Shown: positions 47,560 to 59,470 of the stretch, one piece after another
Layout: each line of letters starts with the position of its first letter
How positions within the stretch are numbered: the stretch's first letter is position 1
Assembly (NCBI RefSeq): GCF_964355755.1
Contig: NC_092680.1
Coordinates: forward strand, 8,349,001 to 8,413,000
Reading direction: 5' to 3'
Origin: Antedon mediterranea
Taxonomy: Eukaryota > Echinodermata > Crinoidea > Comatulida > Antedonidae
Length of the DNA: 64,000 nt
The notes under the pieces: model-generated
What the model was told of the DNA's origin: nothing
Seen by the model: only the letters and a program-made list of their open reading frames with translations
Database searches by the model: none
Program-made: the position numbers and the translations under genes

Positions 47560-50500
47560 GGAACATAACGATAAAAACAAATCCTAAATGCATCATGTAG
47601 AAGATATTGACAAATAGCAGCTTCACTATCAGAATGAACGCTGTGTGAGATTGATACTTCTTTGCAACTGTAACCAGTTACACCACGGACATGGTTCAAA
47701 TCTTCCGTTATTTAGTTATTTGAATGCATTCTATAAGAAATTGATATTTTTTTTCTGCAGAAACCACTTGCATTATCACAAATAGTAAACAAACAGTATC
47801 TTTCCTTATCTAAATGCACCCTGTAACAGATTGATATTTTTTTTGCAGTTACACATTCACATATAGTTCAGTATCTTCCGTTATCTAAATGCACCTTGTA
47901 AGAGATTGATATTTTTTTGCAGTTACACTTTGACAGATATTTCAGTATCTTCCGTTATCTAAATGCACCTTGTAAGAGATTGATATTTCTTTGCAGTTAC
48001 ACATTCACATATAGTTCAGTATCTTCCGTTATCTAAATGCACCTTGTAAGAGATTGATATTTCTTTGCATTTACACTTTGACAGATATTTCAGTATCTTC
48101 CGTTATCTAAATGCACCTTGTAAGAGATTGATATTTCTTTGCAGTTACACATTCACATATAGTTCAGTATCTTCCGTTATCTAAATGCACCTTGTAAGAG
48201 ATTGATATTTCTTTGCAGTTACACTTTAACAGATATTTCAGTATCTTCCGTTATCTAAATGCACCTTGTAAGAGATTGATATTTTTTTTGCAGTTACACA
48301 TTCACAGATATTTCAGTATCTTCCGTTATCTAAATGCACCTTGTAAGAGATTGATATTTCTTTGCAGTTACACTTTGACAGATATTTCAGTATCTTCCGT
48401 TATCTAAATGCACCTTGTAAGAGATTGATATTTCTTTGCAGTTACACATTCACAGATATTTCAGTATCTTCCGTTATCTAAATGCACCTTGTAAGAGATT
48501 GATATTTCTTTGCAGTTACACATTCACAGATATTTCAGTATCTTCCGTTATCTAAATGCACCTTGTAAGAGATTGATATTTCTTTGCATTTACACTTTGA
48601 CAGATATTTCAGTATCTTCCGTTATCTAAATGCACCTTGTAAGAGATTGATATTTCTTTGCAGTTACACATTCACAGATAGTTCAGTATCTTCCGTTATC
48701 TAAATGCACCTTGTAAGAGATTGATATTTCTTTGCATTTACACTTTGACAGATATTTCAGTATCTTCCGTTATCTAAATGCACCTTGTAAGAGATTGATA
48801 TTTCTTTGCATTTACACTTTGACAGATATTTCAGTATCTTCCGTTATCTAAATGCACCTTGTAAGAGATTGATATTTTCTTTGCAGTTACACATTCACAT
48901 ATAGTTCAGTATCTTCCGTTATCTAAATGCACCTTGTAAGAGATTGATATTTCTTTGCATTTACACTTTGACAGATATTTCAGTATCTTCCGTTATCTAA
49001 ATGCACCTTGTAAGAGATTGATATTTCTTTGCAGTTACACATTCACATATAGTTCAGTATCTTCCGTTATCTAAATGCACCTTGTAAGAGATTGATATTT
49101 CTTTGCAGTTACACATTCACATATAGTTCAGTATCTTCCGTTATCTAAATTCACCTTGTAAGAGATTGATATTTCTTTGCAGTTACACTTTGACAGATAT
49201 TTCAGTATCTTCCGTTATCTAAATGCACCTTGTAACAGATTGATATTTCTTTGCATTTACACTTTGACAGATATTTCAGTATCTTCCGTTATCTAAATGC
49301 ACCTTGTAAGAGATTGATATTTCTTTGCAGTTACACATTCACATATAGTTCAGTATCTTCCGTTATCTAAATGCACCTTGTAAGGGATTGATATTTTTTT
49401 GCAGTTACACTTTGACAGATATTTCAGTATCTTCCGTTATCTAAATGCACCTTGTAAGAGATTGATATTTTTTTGCAGTTACACTTTGACAGATAGTTCA
49501 GTATCTTCCGTTATCTAAATGCATCTTGTAAGAGATTGATATTTTTTTGCAGTTACACATTCACATATAGTTCAGTATCTTCCGTTATCTAAATGCACCT
49601 TGTAAGAGATTGATATTTCTTTGCAGTTACACATTCACATATAGTTCAGTATCTTCCGTTATCTAAATGCACCTTGTAAGAGATTGATATTTTTTTGCAG
49701 TTACACTTTGACAGATATTTCAGTATCTTCCGTTATCTAAATGCACCTTGTAAGAGATTGATATTTTTTTGCAGTTACACTTTGACAGATAGTTCAGTAT
49801 CTTCCGTTATCTAAATGCATCTTGTAAGAGATTGATATTTTTTTGCAGTTACACTTTGACAGATATTTCAGTATCTTCCGTTATCTAAATGCACCTTGTA
49901 ACAGATTGATATTTCTTTGCATTTACACTTTGACAGATATTTCAGTATCTTCCGTTATCTAAATGCACCTTGTAAGAGATTGATATTTCTTTGCAGTTAC
50001 ACATTCACATATAGTTCAGTATCTTCCGTTATCTAAATGCACCTTGTAAGAGATTGATATTTCTTTGCAGTTACACTTTGACAGATATTTCAGTATCTTC
50101 CGTTATCTAAATGCACCTTGTAAGAGATTGATATTTCTTTGCAGTTACACTTTGACAGATATTTCAGTATCTTCCGTTATCTAAATGCACCTTGTAAGAG
50201 ATTGATATTTCTTTGCAGTTACACATTCACAGATAGTTCAGTATCTTCCGTTATCTAAATGCACCTTGTAAGAGATTGATATTTTTTTGCAGTTACACTT
50301 TGACAGATAGTTCAGTATCTTCCGTTATCTAAATGCACCTTGTAAGAGATTGATATTTCTTTGCAGTTACACATTCACAGATAGTTCAGTATCTTCCGTT
50401 ATCTAAATGCACCTTGTAAGAGATTGATATTTCTTTGCATTTACACTTTGACAGATATTTCAGTATCTTCCGTTATCTAAATGCACCTTGTAAGAGATTG

Positions 50501-52080
50501 ATATTTTTTTGCAGTTACACTTTGACAGATAGTTCAGTATCTTCCGTTATCTAAATGCACCTTGTAAGAGATTGATATTTCTTTGCAGTTACACATTCAC
50601 ATATAGTTCAGTATCTTCCGTTATCTAAATGCACCTTGTAAGAGATTGATATTTTTTTGCAGTTACACTTTGACAGATATTTCAGTATCTTCCGTTATCT
50701 AAATGCACCTTGTAAGAGATTGATATTTTTTTGCAGTTACACTTTGACAGATATTTCAGTATCTTCCGTTATCTAAATGCACCTTGTAAGAGATTGATAT
50801 TTCTTTGCAGTTACACATTCACATATAGTTCAGTATCTTCCGTTATCTAAATGCACCTTGTAAGAGATTGATATTTCTTTGCAGTTACACTTTAACAGAT
50901 ATTTCAGTATCTTCCGTTATCTAAATGCATCCTGTAAGAGATTGATATTTCTTTGCAGTTACACATTCACATATAGTTCAGTATCTTCCGTTATCTAAAT
51001 GCACCCTGTAACAGATTGATATTTCTTTGCAGTTACACATTCACAGATAGTTCAGTATCTTCCGTTATCTAAATGCACCTTGTAAGAGATTGATATTTTT
51101 TTGCAGTTACACTTTGACAGATAGTTCAGTATCTTCCGTTATCTAAATGCACCTTGTAACAGATTGATATTTTTTTGCAGTTACACTTTGACAGATAGTT
51201 CAGTATCTTCCGTTATCTAAATGCATCTTGTAAGAGATTGATATTTTTTTGCAGTTACACATTCACATATAGTTCAGTATCTTCCGTTATCTAAATGCAC
51301 CTTGTAAGAGATTGATATTTCTTTGCAGTTACACATTCACATATAGTTCAGTATCTTCCGTTATCTAAATGCACCTTGTAAGAGATTGATATTTTTTTGC
51401 AGTTACACTTTGACAGATATTTCAGTATCTTCCGTTATCTAAATGCACCTTGTAAGAGATTGATATTTTTTTGCAGTTACACTTTGACAGATAGTTCAGT
51501 ATCTTCCGTTATCTAAATGCACCTTGTAAGAGATTGATATTTCTTTGCAGTTACACATTCACAGATAGTTCAGTATCTTCCGTTATCTAAATGCACCTTG
51601 TAAGAGATTGATATTTCTTTGCAGTTACACATTCACAGATAGTTCAGTATCTTCCGTTATCTAAATGCACCCTGTAAGATACTAATATTGCTTTGCAGTT
51701 ACCGTACACTTTAACAGATAGTTCAGTATCTTCCGTTATCTAAATGCATCCTTAGAAATTGACATTTCCTTCTCTACTGCTGTAACCAGTTACACTTTCA
51801 GAGAGTTCAATATCTTTCGTTATCTAAATGCACACTGAAACCAGTTACAATGTCATTAATATATGATTCATTATCTTAGGTTATCTAAATGTATCCTGTA
51901 AGGAGATAGTGGTCACTTTGCAGCAGAAACCAGTTCAGTCTATTAAATGTATTAATTAAGAAAGAATTCATTTGCAGCTAAAACCAGTAACAGACGACGT
52001 TACGTCAGAGATCTGCAATGTATCTTCATTAATGCTCTGAATGTGTATAGATTGCTTGCAGTTGGAACTTGCTATAAAAC
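47560..52080 (+). repeat. 74-bp satellite array with higher-order structure
   Basis: A 74-bp unit (TTACACATTCACATATAGTT, CAGTATCTTCCGTTATCTAA, ATGCACCTTGTAAGAGATTG, ATATTTCTTTGCAG) repeats about 53 times in a homogeneous core (47800-51740). Increasingly diverged units extend to both sides. Two linked variants alternate: ATTCACATATAGTT and TTTGACAGATATTT, plus hybrids. The unit length is not a multiple of three and every frame is interrupted, so it is non-coding; a 64-residue frame at 48213 is an artefact. Identical multi-unit blocks recur at 9-unit (666 bp) and 23-unit (1,702 bp) offsets. Confidence 0.95.
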
Positions 52081-52654
52081 AATCGATATTATTAATATCC
52101 TACATCAGTTATACTTCTGGTTGACCTAAACTTAAAATACATGTTTCATCTGGGACTTATTTTGGATATTTACATTAATCTGTGCATCCTTTGAGAGATC
52201 GTACAGTAAGTCTTTTTTGGTAATCTGCTCATGTCGGTTGTCTTTATCCCTGTACTCAGATATAAAAAAGACGAGTTTACGATCAATGTGAGTCAGTTAA
52301 TGTCAGCACAGAGACTAATCATTCTTAATCATTACATGTTTTTATGTAATCTATCAACATTACATTTTGTCATCCGTCATAAATTGTAAATTGTCTGCAA
52401 ATATTAGTTCAAACATAGAACTAATGTATTAGAAGTACACAATTCAAATATATATACACATGTACTCGTTGACAGGAGATTGTTTTGTAGCCAGTAATGT
52501 ACAGTGGTTTGTTGATTGATCAGATCGATATTGTAAAAGTATTCTTTTCAACTCTTTCATCTGAGTTAAGTAAGTATCTATGACATACCATTTCTTTATT
52601 TATACTTGGAAACAGCCTCACATTTCGCCACATATGTTGCAGTTGTATACTTAC
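52081..52654. other. Gene-free stretch downstream of the orphan exon
   Basis: No exon recognised, though the minus-strand frame of the orphan exon stays open to 52520. Confidence 0.35.
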
Positions 52655-52781
52655 TACAGGTATAACACTAGGAAAATCGGCTAATAAAAAGAATATGAAT
52701 CCGATGAGTTCAGATAACAGAAACAGGAAATATATAGCATGCAGGTAGAAGTGTTCATCCTGGGCCACTGGGTCGTCATAC
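52655..52781 (-). CDS. Orphan exon with a membrane segment, product unknown
   Basis: On the minus strand an acceptor (TTTCTTACTGTTATAG) precedes 52781, and a consensus donor GTAAGT follows 52655. The 127-nt exon (one base completing a codon, then 42 codons) reads YDDPVAQDEHFYLHAI, then a hydrophobic run of about 25 residues (YFLFLLSELIGFIFFLL), then ADFPSVIPV. Acidic and aromatic residues followed by one membrane span suggest an integral membrane protein. No neighbouring exon was found on either side, and I do not recognise the family. The same frame continues past the donor to 52520, so a longer exon is possible. Confidence 0.4.
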
Positions 52782-54799
52782 CTATAACAGTAAGAAATTA
52801 TGAAATATCTTGCCCTCTTTAATATAAAAAAACACTTCTGAATAATGTCATAGGACTACATATAATTTCATATAGAAGTATCGTCAAAATTATCATTTCA
52901 AACTCTTCAGAATTATTATGGCGTTGATCTGTATGTATCAGATTGTCATAAACATTGTCTAATAATTTAATTTGTTTAGCTTTTGTTACTGTTATGTTTA
53001 AGGCTTTTAAAATGGCTGAATACGCCAGGTAAGTTATTCTATTCTTGCAAAGATGTGTTGCCAACCATTAACAAAAAATGGGATAACTGAACAGATCAGT
53101 ATAATTATAAGTGTGGAAAAAGACACGATTATACGTGTGCTCAATCATTTGCGCATGCGCTAAGCTCTCGCAACAATCCCGTAGCCACGTCGTGTTACGA
53201 GAAGAAATACATGTTAGTAGTCATTATAGTATAAACGCATAACTACAGTAACCTACGTTATAATAGACATTGTATATTAATAATGGCAGTACATAATATA
53301 GTAACTTTTTAATCAACGATCCTTTTAATATCTCGTTTCACTTGTCACCTTAAAAGAAAGGCAGTAAATATTATTAAAACAGCATTTTGTCAACATTAAA
53401 CAAGGACCAAACTGTGGATTTGACGTGAATATAAATCATGTATGTTATTGATTTGTGCATTTGTGAGCGATCGATCTGTCAAACACAAATGGTATGTCTC
53501 GTTTGATTTCAAGTTTTCATTAACAGTAATGATAGATTGAATTCTGTATACCTATGCACTTGAGCCATCTTAGATATCACAGATAGGCTACATGTCATTG
53601 TTATTGATTAAGTGTAGATAATTTGTAAGAGGTCAAACTCGTATCAGGCCTTTTATGACGGCGGTGGTACCAGTAGCAGCAGTGACAGGGCAGCTAGGCC
53701 CCTTCAAATAATATAAAACAAGTTTTTAAAGAAAACATCATAAAAACCTCTTTATATGTATTAATATTATTGATTGATGCTTCAGTATCAATTGGAAAAA
53801 CACTAATTATGAATGTAAATAAACCGACAACGTATATTTAAATTGAAATATTTAAATAGGAAGTTATTCGATCGTCGCAATTCGAATACACATTGCCAAG
53901 TTAATCATTATATTACTAACAAGTAATATAATATTGGTCAGGTTATTATAGTCGACCAGCAGCAGCAAATCTTCTCTGATAGACTTGTTTAGCACTTGTT
54001 TTGTCCCCCACAATCAGTACAATCTTTCTCCGTATTATGCCGTTTGCGCATTACGTCAGTGTATTACTGATCACGCATAACTAACGCCATCACATTTTTC
54101 AACTATTCTGTTCAAAAGTTTGTTTATAAACAAAAACCGAATTAACTTTTTCATTTAAAAAAAAAGTTTTATTTTCAATAATATTTTTTTCTATACGTAC
54201 ATCATCACTTTGTTGATAAATGTTTGTGAGAGAAAGTTTTTATAAATTATTCGCTTTCAAACGCTGTCCCGAATCCATTCATATAATTGTTCAATAAATC
54301 ATTGCTTTCTGCTAGCAATTGCTAGTTCTAATAATAGATTATCATCGGTCTTAATTGACGGCACGTAAATAGATTCTGGTAATTATACTGTATATATGAA
54401 CGTACACAATCGGTAATATAGTCACGTGCATTTAAAATGTGATTAGGGTAGAAAGTCCAGAATACTAACCGTGTGTGCCATTCCTTGGATGAACTTCTAT
54501 AGACAGTTATGCATGCTATTTGTCTGCTTATATGTTTACAATCTTATTAACCCAGATCTCTAGTTTTATCTGTTGCAGCAATACGTCACGTTTCTTTCTA
54601 ACAACAATTAATTACCAGAATACGTTTGATATGTGTAATTTGTAGTTTTGTCATTTACAATCAAAGTTACAATGTACTGCACCAGCAGATTTCAGTTGTT
54701 TTTTAAATAATGTTGGGTGGGCCTAGATCGTGCCATTATTCCTACCCCTAAAAGGATCGCTGAAGCTTTCTGGGCTATCCTGGAAAATCTTTTATTATG
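52782..54799. other. Gene-free stretch with possible promoter signals
   Basis: Apart from the NRF1-like site at 53150, no feature is clear. A plus-strand ATG with a GTAAGT donor after 17 nt (53012-53028) is a very weak first-exon candidate. Confidence 0.3.
53150..53161. promoter_or_regulatory. NRF1-type site
   Basis: TGCGCATGCGCT matches the palindromic NRF1 consensus, a motif usually found in proximal promoters. It lies about 370 bp upstream of the minus-strand orphan exon, in a small CpG-bearing patch. Whether a transcript starts here is unknown. Confidence 0.3.
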
Positions 54800-55050
54800 C
54801 CTAAATTATTATTATTATTTTTATTATTATTATTATTTTATTTATATAGCGCTTTTCCAAATTAGTGTAAAATGATCAAAGCGCTTTACATCAGCAGACC
54901 CAACAATGAGTTACTTCTTATGAAATAGATGTGTTTTGAGGGCTTTTTTAAATTTTAAAACCGTGGTTTGTTCCCGGATCACAGACGGAAGTTCATTCTA
55001 CATCACTGGTTCAAATTTTGAGAAAGTATTATTTCCAGAGGTCCGCTTTT
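54800..55050 (-). mobile_element. L2/CR1-type LINE 3' end, minus strand
   Basis: The minus strand encodes NELPSVIREQTTVLKFKKAL followed by KTHLFHKK and a stop. This matches the typical last residues of LINE ORF2 (LWN.LP..IR....L..FK..LKTHLF). A 3' UTR with AAAGCGCTTTGAT and AAAAGCGCTATATAAATAAA follows, ending in an (ATT/AAT)n microsatellite at 54805-54838. The element is strongly 5'-truncated. Confidence 0.75.
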
Positions 55051-55340
55051 CGCTTTTTAATTTGTAATGTCAATATTTAATGTTAATAGTTAAATAATTT
55101 TAATTAATTTTTAATTGATTAAAATCACTTTGTTGGCCTATGTATATTTTAAAATGATTTTCCAAATAAATTCAAATCAAATAAAAAACTGATTTCTCTA
55201 TGATCTTACAAGATAAATAAATTGTTTAAATTTATCTGATAATAAATATTTTATTGTTTTTCAACTAGATTTACATTGTTTATTATAAAATATATAAACC
55301 TTTGCAACAACATTGATAATACTGTAGCAATACATTAATC
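55051..55340. other. AT-rich spacer between LINE end and SINE
   Basis: Contains CCAAATAAATTCAAATCAAA at about 55163, which could be another LINE tail on the plus strand. No coding remains. Confidence 0.3.
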
Positions 55341-55640
55341 GCATTGGACTTGCAATTAATAGGTTGCCGGTTCAAGCCCCGGCCCGGTCACTGTAGTGTT
55401 GAGTCCTTGAGCAAGATTCTTTATCCACATTGTTCCTCCCCACCCAGGTGATAGAAATGGGTACCGGTATGTAAAAAGTACTGGGAAGGTAAATCAGACT
55501 CGTTTGTGCGGGAGGAGTGGCGTACCCCCCACAAACATACACACTTAGTGGAGTTTGGCCCAAACGCTAAAGAAATGGAGATGGGCACCACGGCCATAAG
55601 CATTAGCTTAGGTTTCGACTTTACCTTTTTTTACTTTAAA
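55341..55640 (+). mobile_element. tRNA-derived SINE, plus strand
   Basis: GCATTGGACTTGCAAT and the B box GGTTCAAGCCC (55369-55379) form the 3' half of a tRNA-like head; the A-box half is degraded. The body contains GTCCTTGAGCAAGATTCTTT, CCAGGTGATAGAAATGGGTA and GGGCACCACGGCCATAAGCA, and ends CGACTTTACCTTTTTTTA. The CTTTACC tail resembles that of the SINE in PPCDC intron 2. No target duplication was clear. Minus-strand frames across it are artefacts. Confidence 0.7.
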
Positions 55641-57146
55641 TCTGGCTTTTGATAACGACAAATAAATAAATTAAATTTAAATTGAATTAAGAAATAGAAC
55701 ATTTATACCCGGAGCTACCCTTTAAATTGTGTCAAACCAGCAAAACAAGCGAGATATATTTTTGGAATTATCTGATCCACAAATCTCTATTATATATACA
55801 TAAAGTTTATTATACGTACTTGAAGTAGGTCACTGCCATTCTGAAACCCCGTTAATATAATGTTTACCAAGCCCATGGGACGTTAAGATGTCCTATTACA
55901 AGTTGGTATGGGAATACAATCATTAAAATGTTCTTTTTGTATTTCCGACTTGTGTGTCTTTATCTTAACAGTCTATCTAAAATGTTGAAAACATGACGTT
56001 CTATCTGATTCTATCTGAAGTTAAAGCTCATTAAACACAGATCTATACGCCAGTGAGACTCGTATAAATGGAATGGCGAATGTCCAGCCGGCTACTTGGA
56101 CACCATACCGAGTTAGGTCAAGTATGAAATGAACGATTATTAGACGAAGCGTTAATTAGGCAAATCGTCATAAGATCACGGGCGACGTATGGAATGTATA
56201 TTTCTTCAATATTCTAAACCAAATGATAGAATCGACTAGTGGGGTTGAATATTATAACATGAGTCTGGTTATTGGTGGTAATTTCTGTTGCACATTATTC
56301 ACTGTTTTATGTTGTTATTCACAATTCGGTGCATGTTTTTCCTCTCGGCACCTGAATCGTTTAAAAACAAGTTTAGTCAGAATCAGATTAGTGTTGATGA
56401 TTGTAGGTTGCATTCACGGGTAGTTACGTGGAGCAGAGGACTTTAAAAACGATTGTACCAACGGATACATTTCATCTTCTAAGGATAAATTGTATTAAAA
56501 AAATTCTTGTAATGCAACTTGCTTTCATAATCGTATTACAATACCTTTCTGCAGTGATCCGGTCATAAAATATTATACACGAACAATTTCCGCGTTAATT
56601 TAACGTACGTGCACGTTGTGTTTGTGTGGACCATCTAACTCGTCATGGTGACGAGTTCCAATATAGTTATCCCTATTTTGTTCCGGTAGGAATAAGTATT
56701 ATTTGAAAAAGCATCCTGTTAATAATTAAATAATATTAATATGTATAAACACTTGGCTATTTGGTTAAATTCAAGGTAATCTAAACCATTGCATTGATGA
56801 GAAATAGACCTAAATGTTACAGTAAGTTTATTACAAGGATCACATTCATTTTCAATATTGATAAATTAGTGTATGGAAGCTTTCGGAATAAATTTGCAAA
56901 AGGCAATTTAAAATTTCCAATTAGTTTGAAATTATTTTTTAAAGAAAGCAGAAATTTAATTTTGTCATTACTTAATCACTTCCCGACCAATATTTTGTGA
57001 ATGTAATTTATTTCATCATAAAATAGATTTAAAACACTGTAATTGATACAGTAATAGGAATAATTCAAATAAGGTAAATGTCTTGAAGAAAATAGGAAAA
57101 GCATATATCAATTATATACATGATATATCAACCTGTGTGAAAATCC
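55641..57146. other. Gene-free stretch
   Basis: No exon supported. A perfect stem AACTCGTCA-TGG-TGACGAGTT lies at 56637-56657. Confidence 0.35.
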
Positions 57147-57191
57147 CTCTGTATGATGGCTACGGAGGCTTTCCGTAGCCGTCATACAGAG
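57147..57191. repeat. Compact 20-bp hairpin
   Basis: Arms 57147-57166 (CTCTGTATGATGGCTACGGA) and 57172-57191 pair over 20 positions with one G-T wobble, around a 5-nt loop GGCTT. CCGTCATAC from the right arm is repeated directly at 57192-57200. It has no flanking target duplication that I can see. Confidence 0.75.
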
Positions 57192-59270
57192 CCGTCATAC
57201 AACATTTGCATCCTCGCAATAACGAATTAGCCTGGGCAAAAACTATAATACCCTATCTATCTACTGAGTGCGTCTTAAGCCGTTGGAAGTTTCATGAATG
57301 ACACATGAAGCCATCTCAACACTGTCAAATTGTATAAAATTCGTTAATTTATTATTCATAACTTCGCAACCACACTTATTGTTTAGTCCTAATTGACCTA
57401 GGCCCATTTCATGTACGGTATTGTACATTAACTTATTTTGGATTCTCTGATTTTGGTTTAGGCTAGAATTTTTTGACAGTAACTTCCCGGCCCACACTTT
57501 ACAATAAGTTTAGTCTCTAGTGACTATACTCTTCCCTGATATATTGATATACAGTATTATTATTGTTATTAGTTGTTGTCTGATAACGGCAAAAATTGGA
57601 TTAAACACGCTTTGTATCGTTCGGAAAATATATGCACAATGCACTACATAATATAATTCTTACCTAGCAGTTTGGTAAAAATAATTGTATAGTATTTTCG
57701 CAACACAAAAAACTAATAAATGTAATACAATATTGTAGTCACGTGTGTTAGTTCACCAGAGAAAAATCAAATGTTCGTGCTTAACAATTAACGTTATACG
57801 TCAATTCCCCAGGGGTTAGCCGATGGATGGTCTTATTTAGTATTATTTTACATCTTTTAAGTGAACAAATTGAATACGATGCTAAGAGAAAGTTGTAATT
57901 GAAGATGAAATCAATCTTCTAAAACTGTGTTAAAATTTCTTACGCTGATTGTCAAAAAATAGATCATTTTAGTCACATGAATGTTGTGAATGCACACAGT
58001 GATGTTCCGTGCTCTGATTAATTTTCTTAGATACCAATCTTCGTTTGTGTATTATAGACAAAACACATTGATGTATCTTGCTTGAAAATTTGATTTGGCA
58101 TGTGACACTATTATCTACTGCAGATAAACCATTTATTAATTTACCGTAGCGAGTTAAGAAACCGTATCCAATAATGTTTGTATCTGTTACATTAACATGA
58201 ATAAAAATGCTGCGCATACGGAACCAATAAATAGAATGGCGTTTCAAAAGAAAAGAAATATTCAATCTAATTAGATACAGTAATAAGACCTTTCTTGGCA
58301 CGTACTACTGTGCTCACATAATATGACGTACTTTTGCTATCTGTCTATCATCTAGATACCCGCTCCCTCTCTGTTCTATTTGCCAATAAAACTTCTCATT
58401 GCGATTTTGTTCTAAACTTCCGGTACTTCCTCCTCCATTCAGGCTCTTTTGAATTAATTAAATTGAGAATTATCAGAAACATTGCATGTGTGTGTGTTTA
58501 TGTGAATGTTCACAAGATTGAAACTATGTATGAATGAATTTGATTACAAATCAATGATCGCCTTAACTGTGATTGCGTTGATGCATGCGTTTATTACGCA
58601 AGACAAACATGAAAAGTCACATCATTTCTTGTATGATGTTCTATCGTTCTTATTGATTTGCTAACTTAATCTAGTTCATCGTGAATATTGTGTACGACGG
58701 ACGGGCAATGTTCGCAGTAAGAACGTGATATGCATTGTAAATGTGTTTTCACACTTGCAATCTTATTTGTACACGAACGCATTTCTACGACTGTGCGGGA
58801 GACGTTACGTTATTTTTGTCCAATTAAAACGGTAAGTTTGTATTACTTGTAGGCCTATAATACATATCGAGGAATCACATACTGACAATAATAATGGGGA
58901 TAATCATGTGTATGCCTAATATCCAAACCTTATATTGCTGCGCGTGCGCTAAAATTGTTTATGCGTAAAGCAAAACCCGTAAAATATTGAATTGCACGAA
59001 TTGCTACTTTAAAGATTGATGGACGACACCAGTGGGATATCAAATCAGACAGTTTGATGGACTTACAATATACACAAATTAGACCGTAGAAAAACTAGCT
59101 AGTATCTGATATCAAAAGCCACCGGGCAGAAATTTCCACAATAAATTATGCATTATTTTAAGGGGCAACTATTTTTAAATGGGCTACAATCACTATTTGC
59201 TTATATAATATGTTCTTAAATATTCATGATTAATCATCCAAAAAAATCGTATTATATAGCTTTCAGCGTG
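57192..59270. other. Gene-free stretch
   Basis: No exon supported; one TAGGCCTA at 58850. A 110-residue minus frame at 57969-58301 lacks family features and splice context. Confidence 0.35.
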
Positions 59271-59310
59271 AGAGAACATTGAAAGATTTCCAAGCTCGGT
59301 GACCTTTGGA

Positions 59311-59318
59311 TGACGTCA
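59311..59318. promoter_or_regulatory. CRE/ATF site upstream of a candidate first exon
   Basis: TGACGTCA, the full cAMP-response element palindrome, about 115 bp before the ATG at 59434. The spacing fits a proximal promoter element. Confidence 0.4.
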
Positions 59319-59433
59319 CTTCTGATTTTGCTCACTGTTTGTAAAGACAAGGTATTGCAAATTCACTCATTACGAAGCAACTGCGAACAACTTACCACCG
59401 TATCTTCAAAGTAGTTAAAGGTACACAATCCCT

Positions 59434-59470
59434 ATGGCGACAGCTGCCGTTTCACTATTGAACGAAGGCA
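59434..59470 (+). CDS. Candidate first coding exon (12 residues), gene unknown
   Basis: ATGGCGACAGCTGCC opens a frame MATAAVSLLNEG and reaches a GTGAGT donor at 59471 with one base left over (phase 1). Ala-rich starts with G+C-rich codons are typical of first exons, and a CRE lies just upstream. No second exon could be assigned with confidence before the window ends, so the gene may continue beyond it with a long first intron. The product cannot be named. Confidence 0.35.

Noticed and set aside
48213-48407. 64-residue frame in the satellite
   Set aside because: The 74-bp unit shifts frame every copy, so the frame is accidental.
47560-52080. CRISPR-like array
   Set aside because: The 74-bp units are contiguous, with no unique spacers, in a eukaryotic context; this is a satellite.
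53012-53028. First exon MAEYA with a GTAAGT donor
   Set aside because: Only 17 nt, no promoter signal upstream on that strand and no partner exon; recorded only as a weak possibility.
55372-55603. Overlapping minus frames of about 60 residues
   Set aside because: They translate the antisense strand of the SINE.
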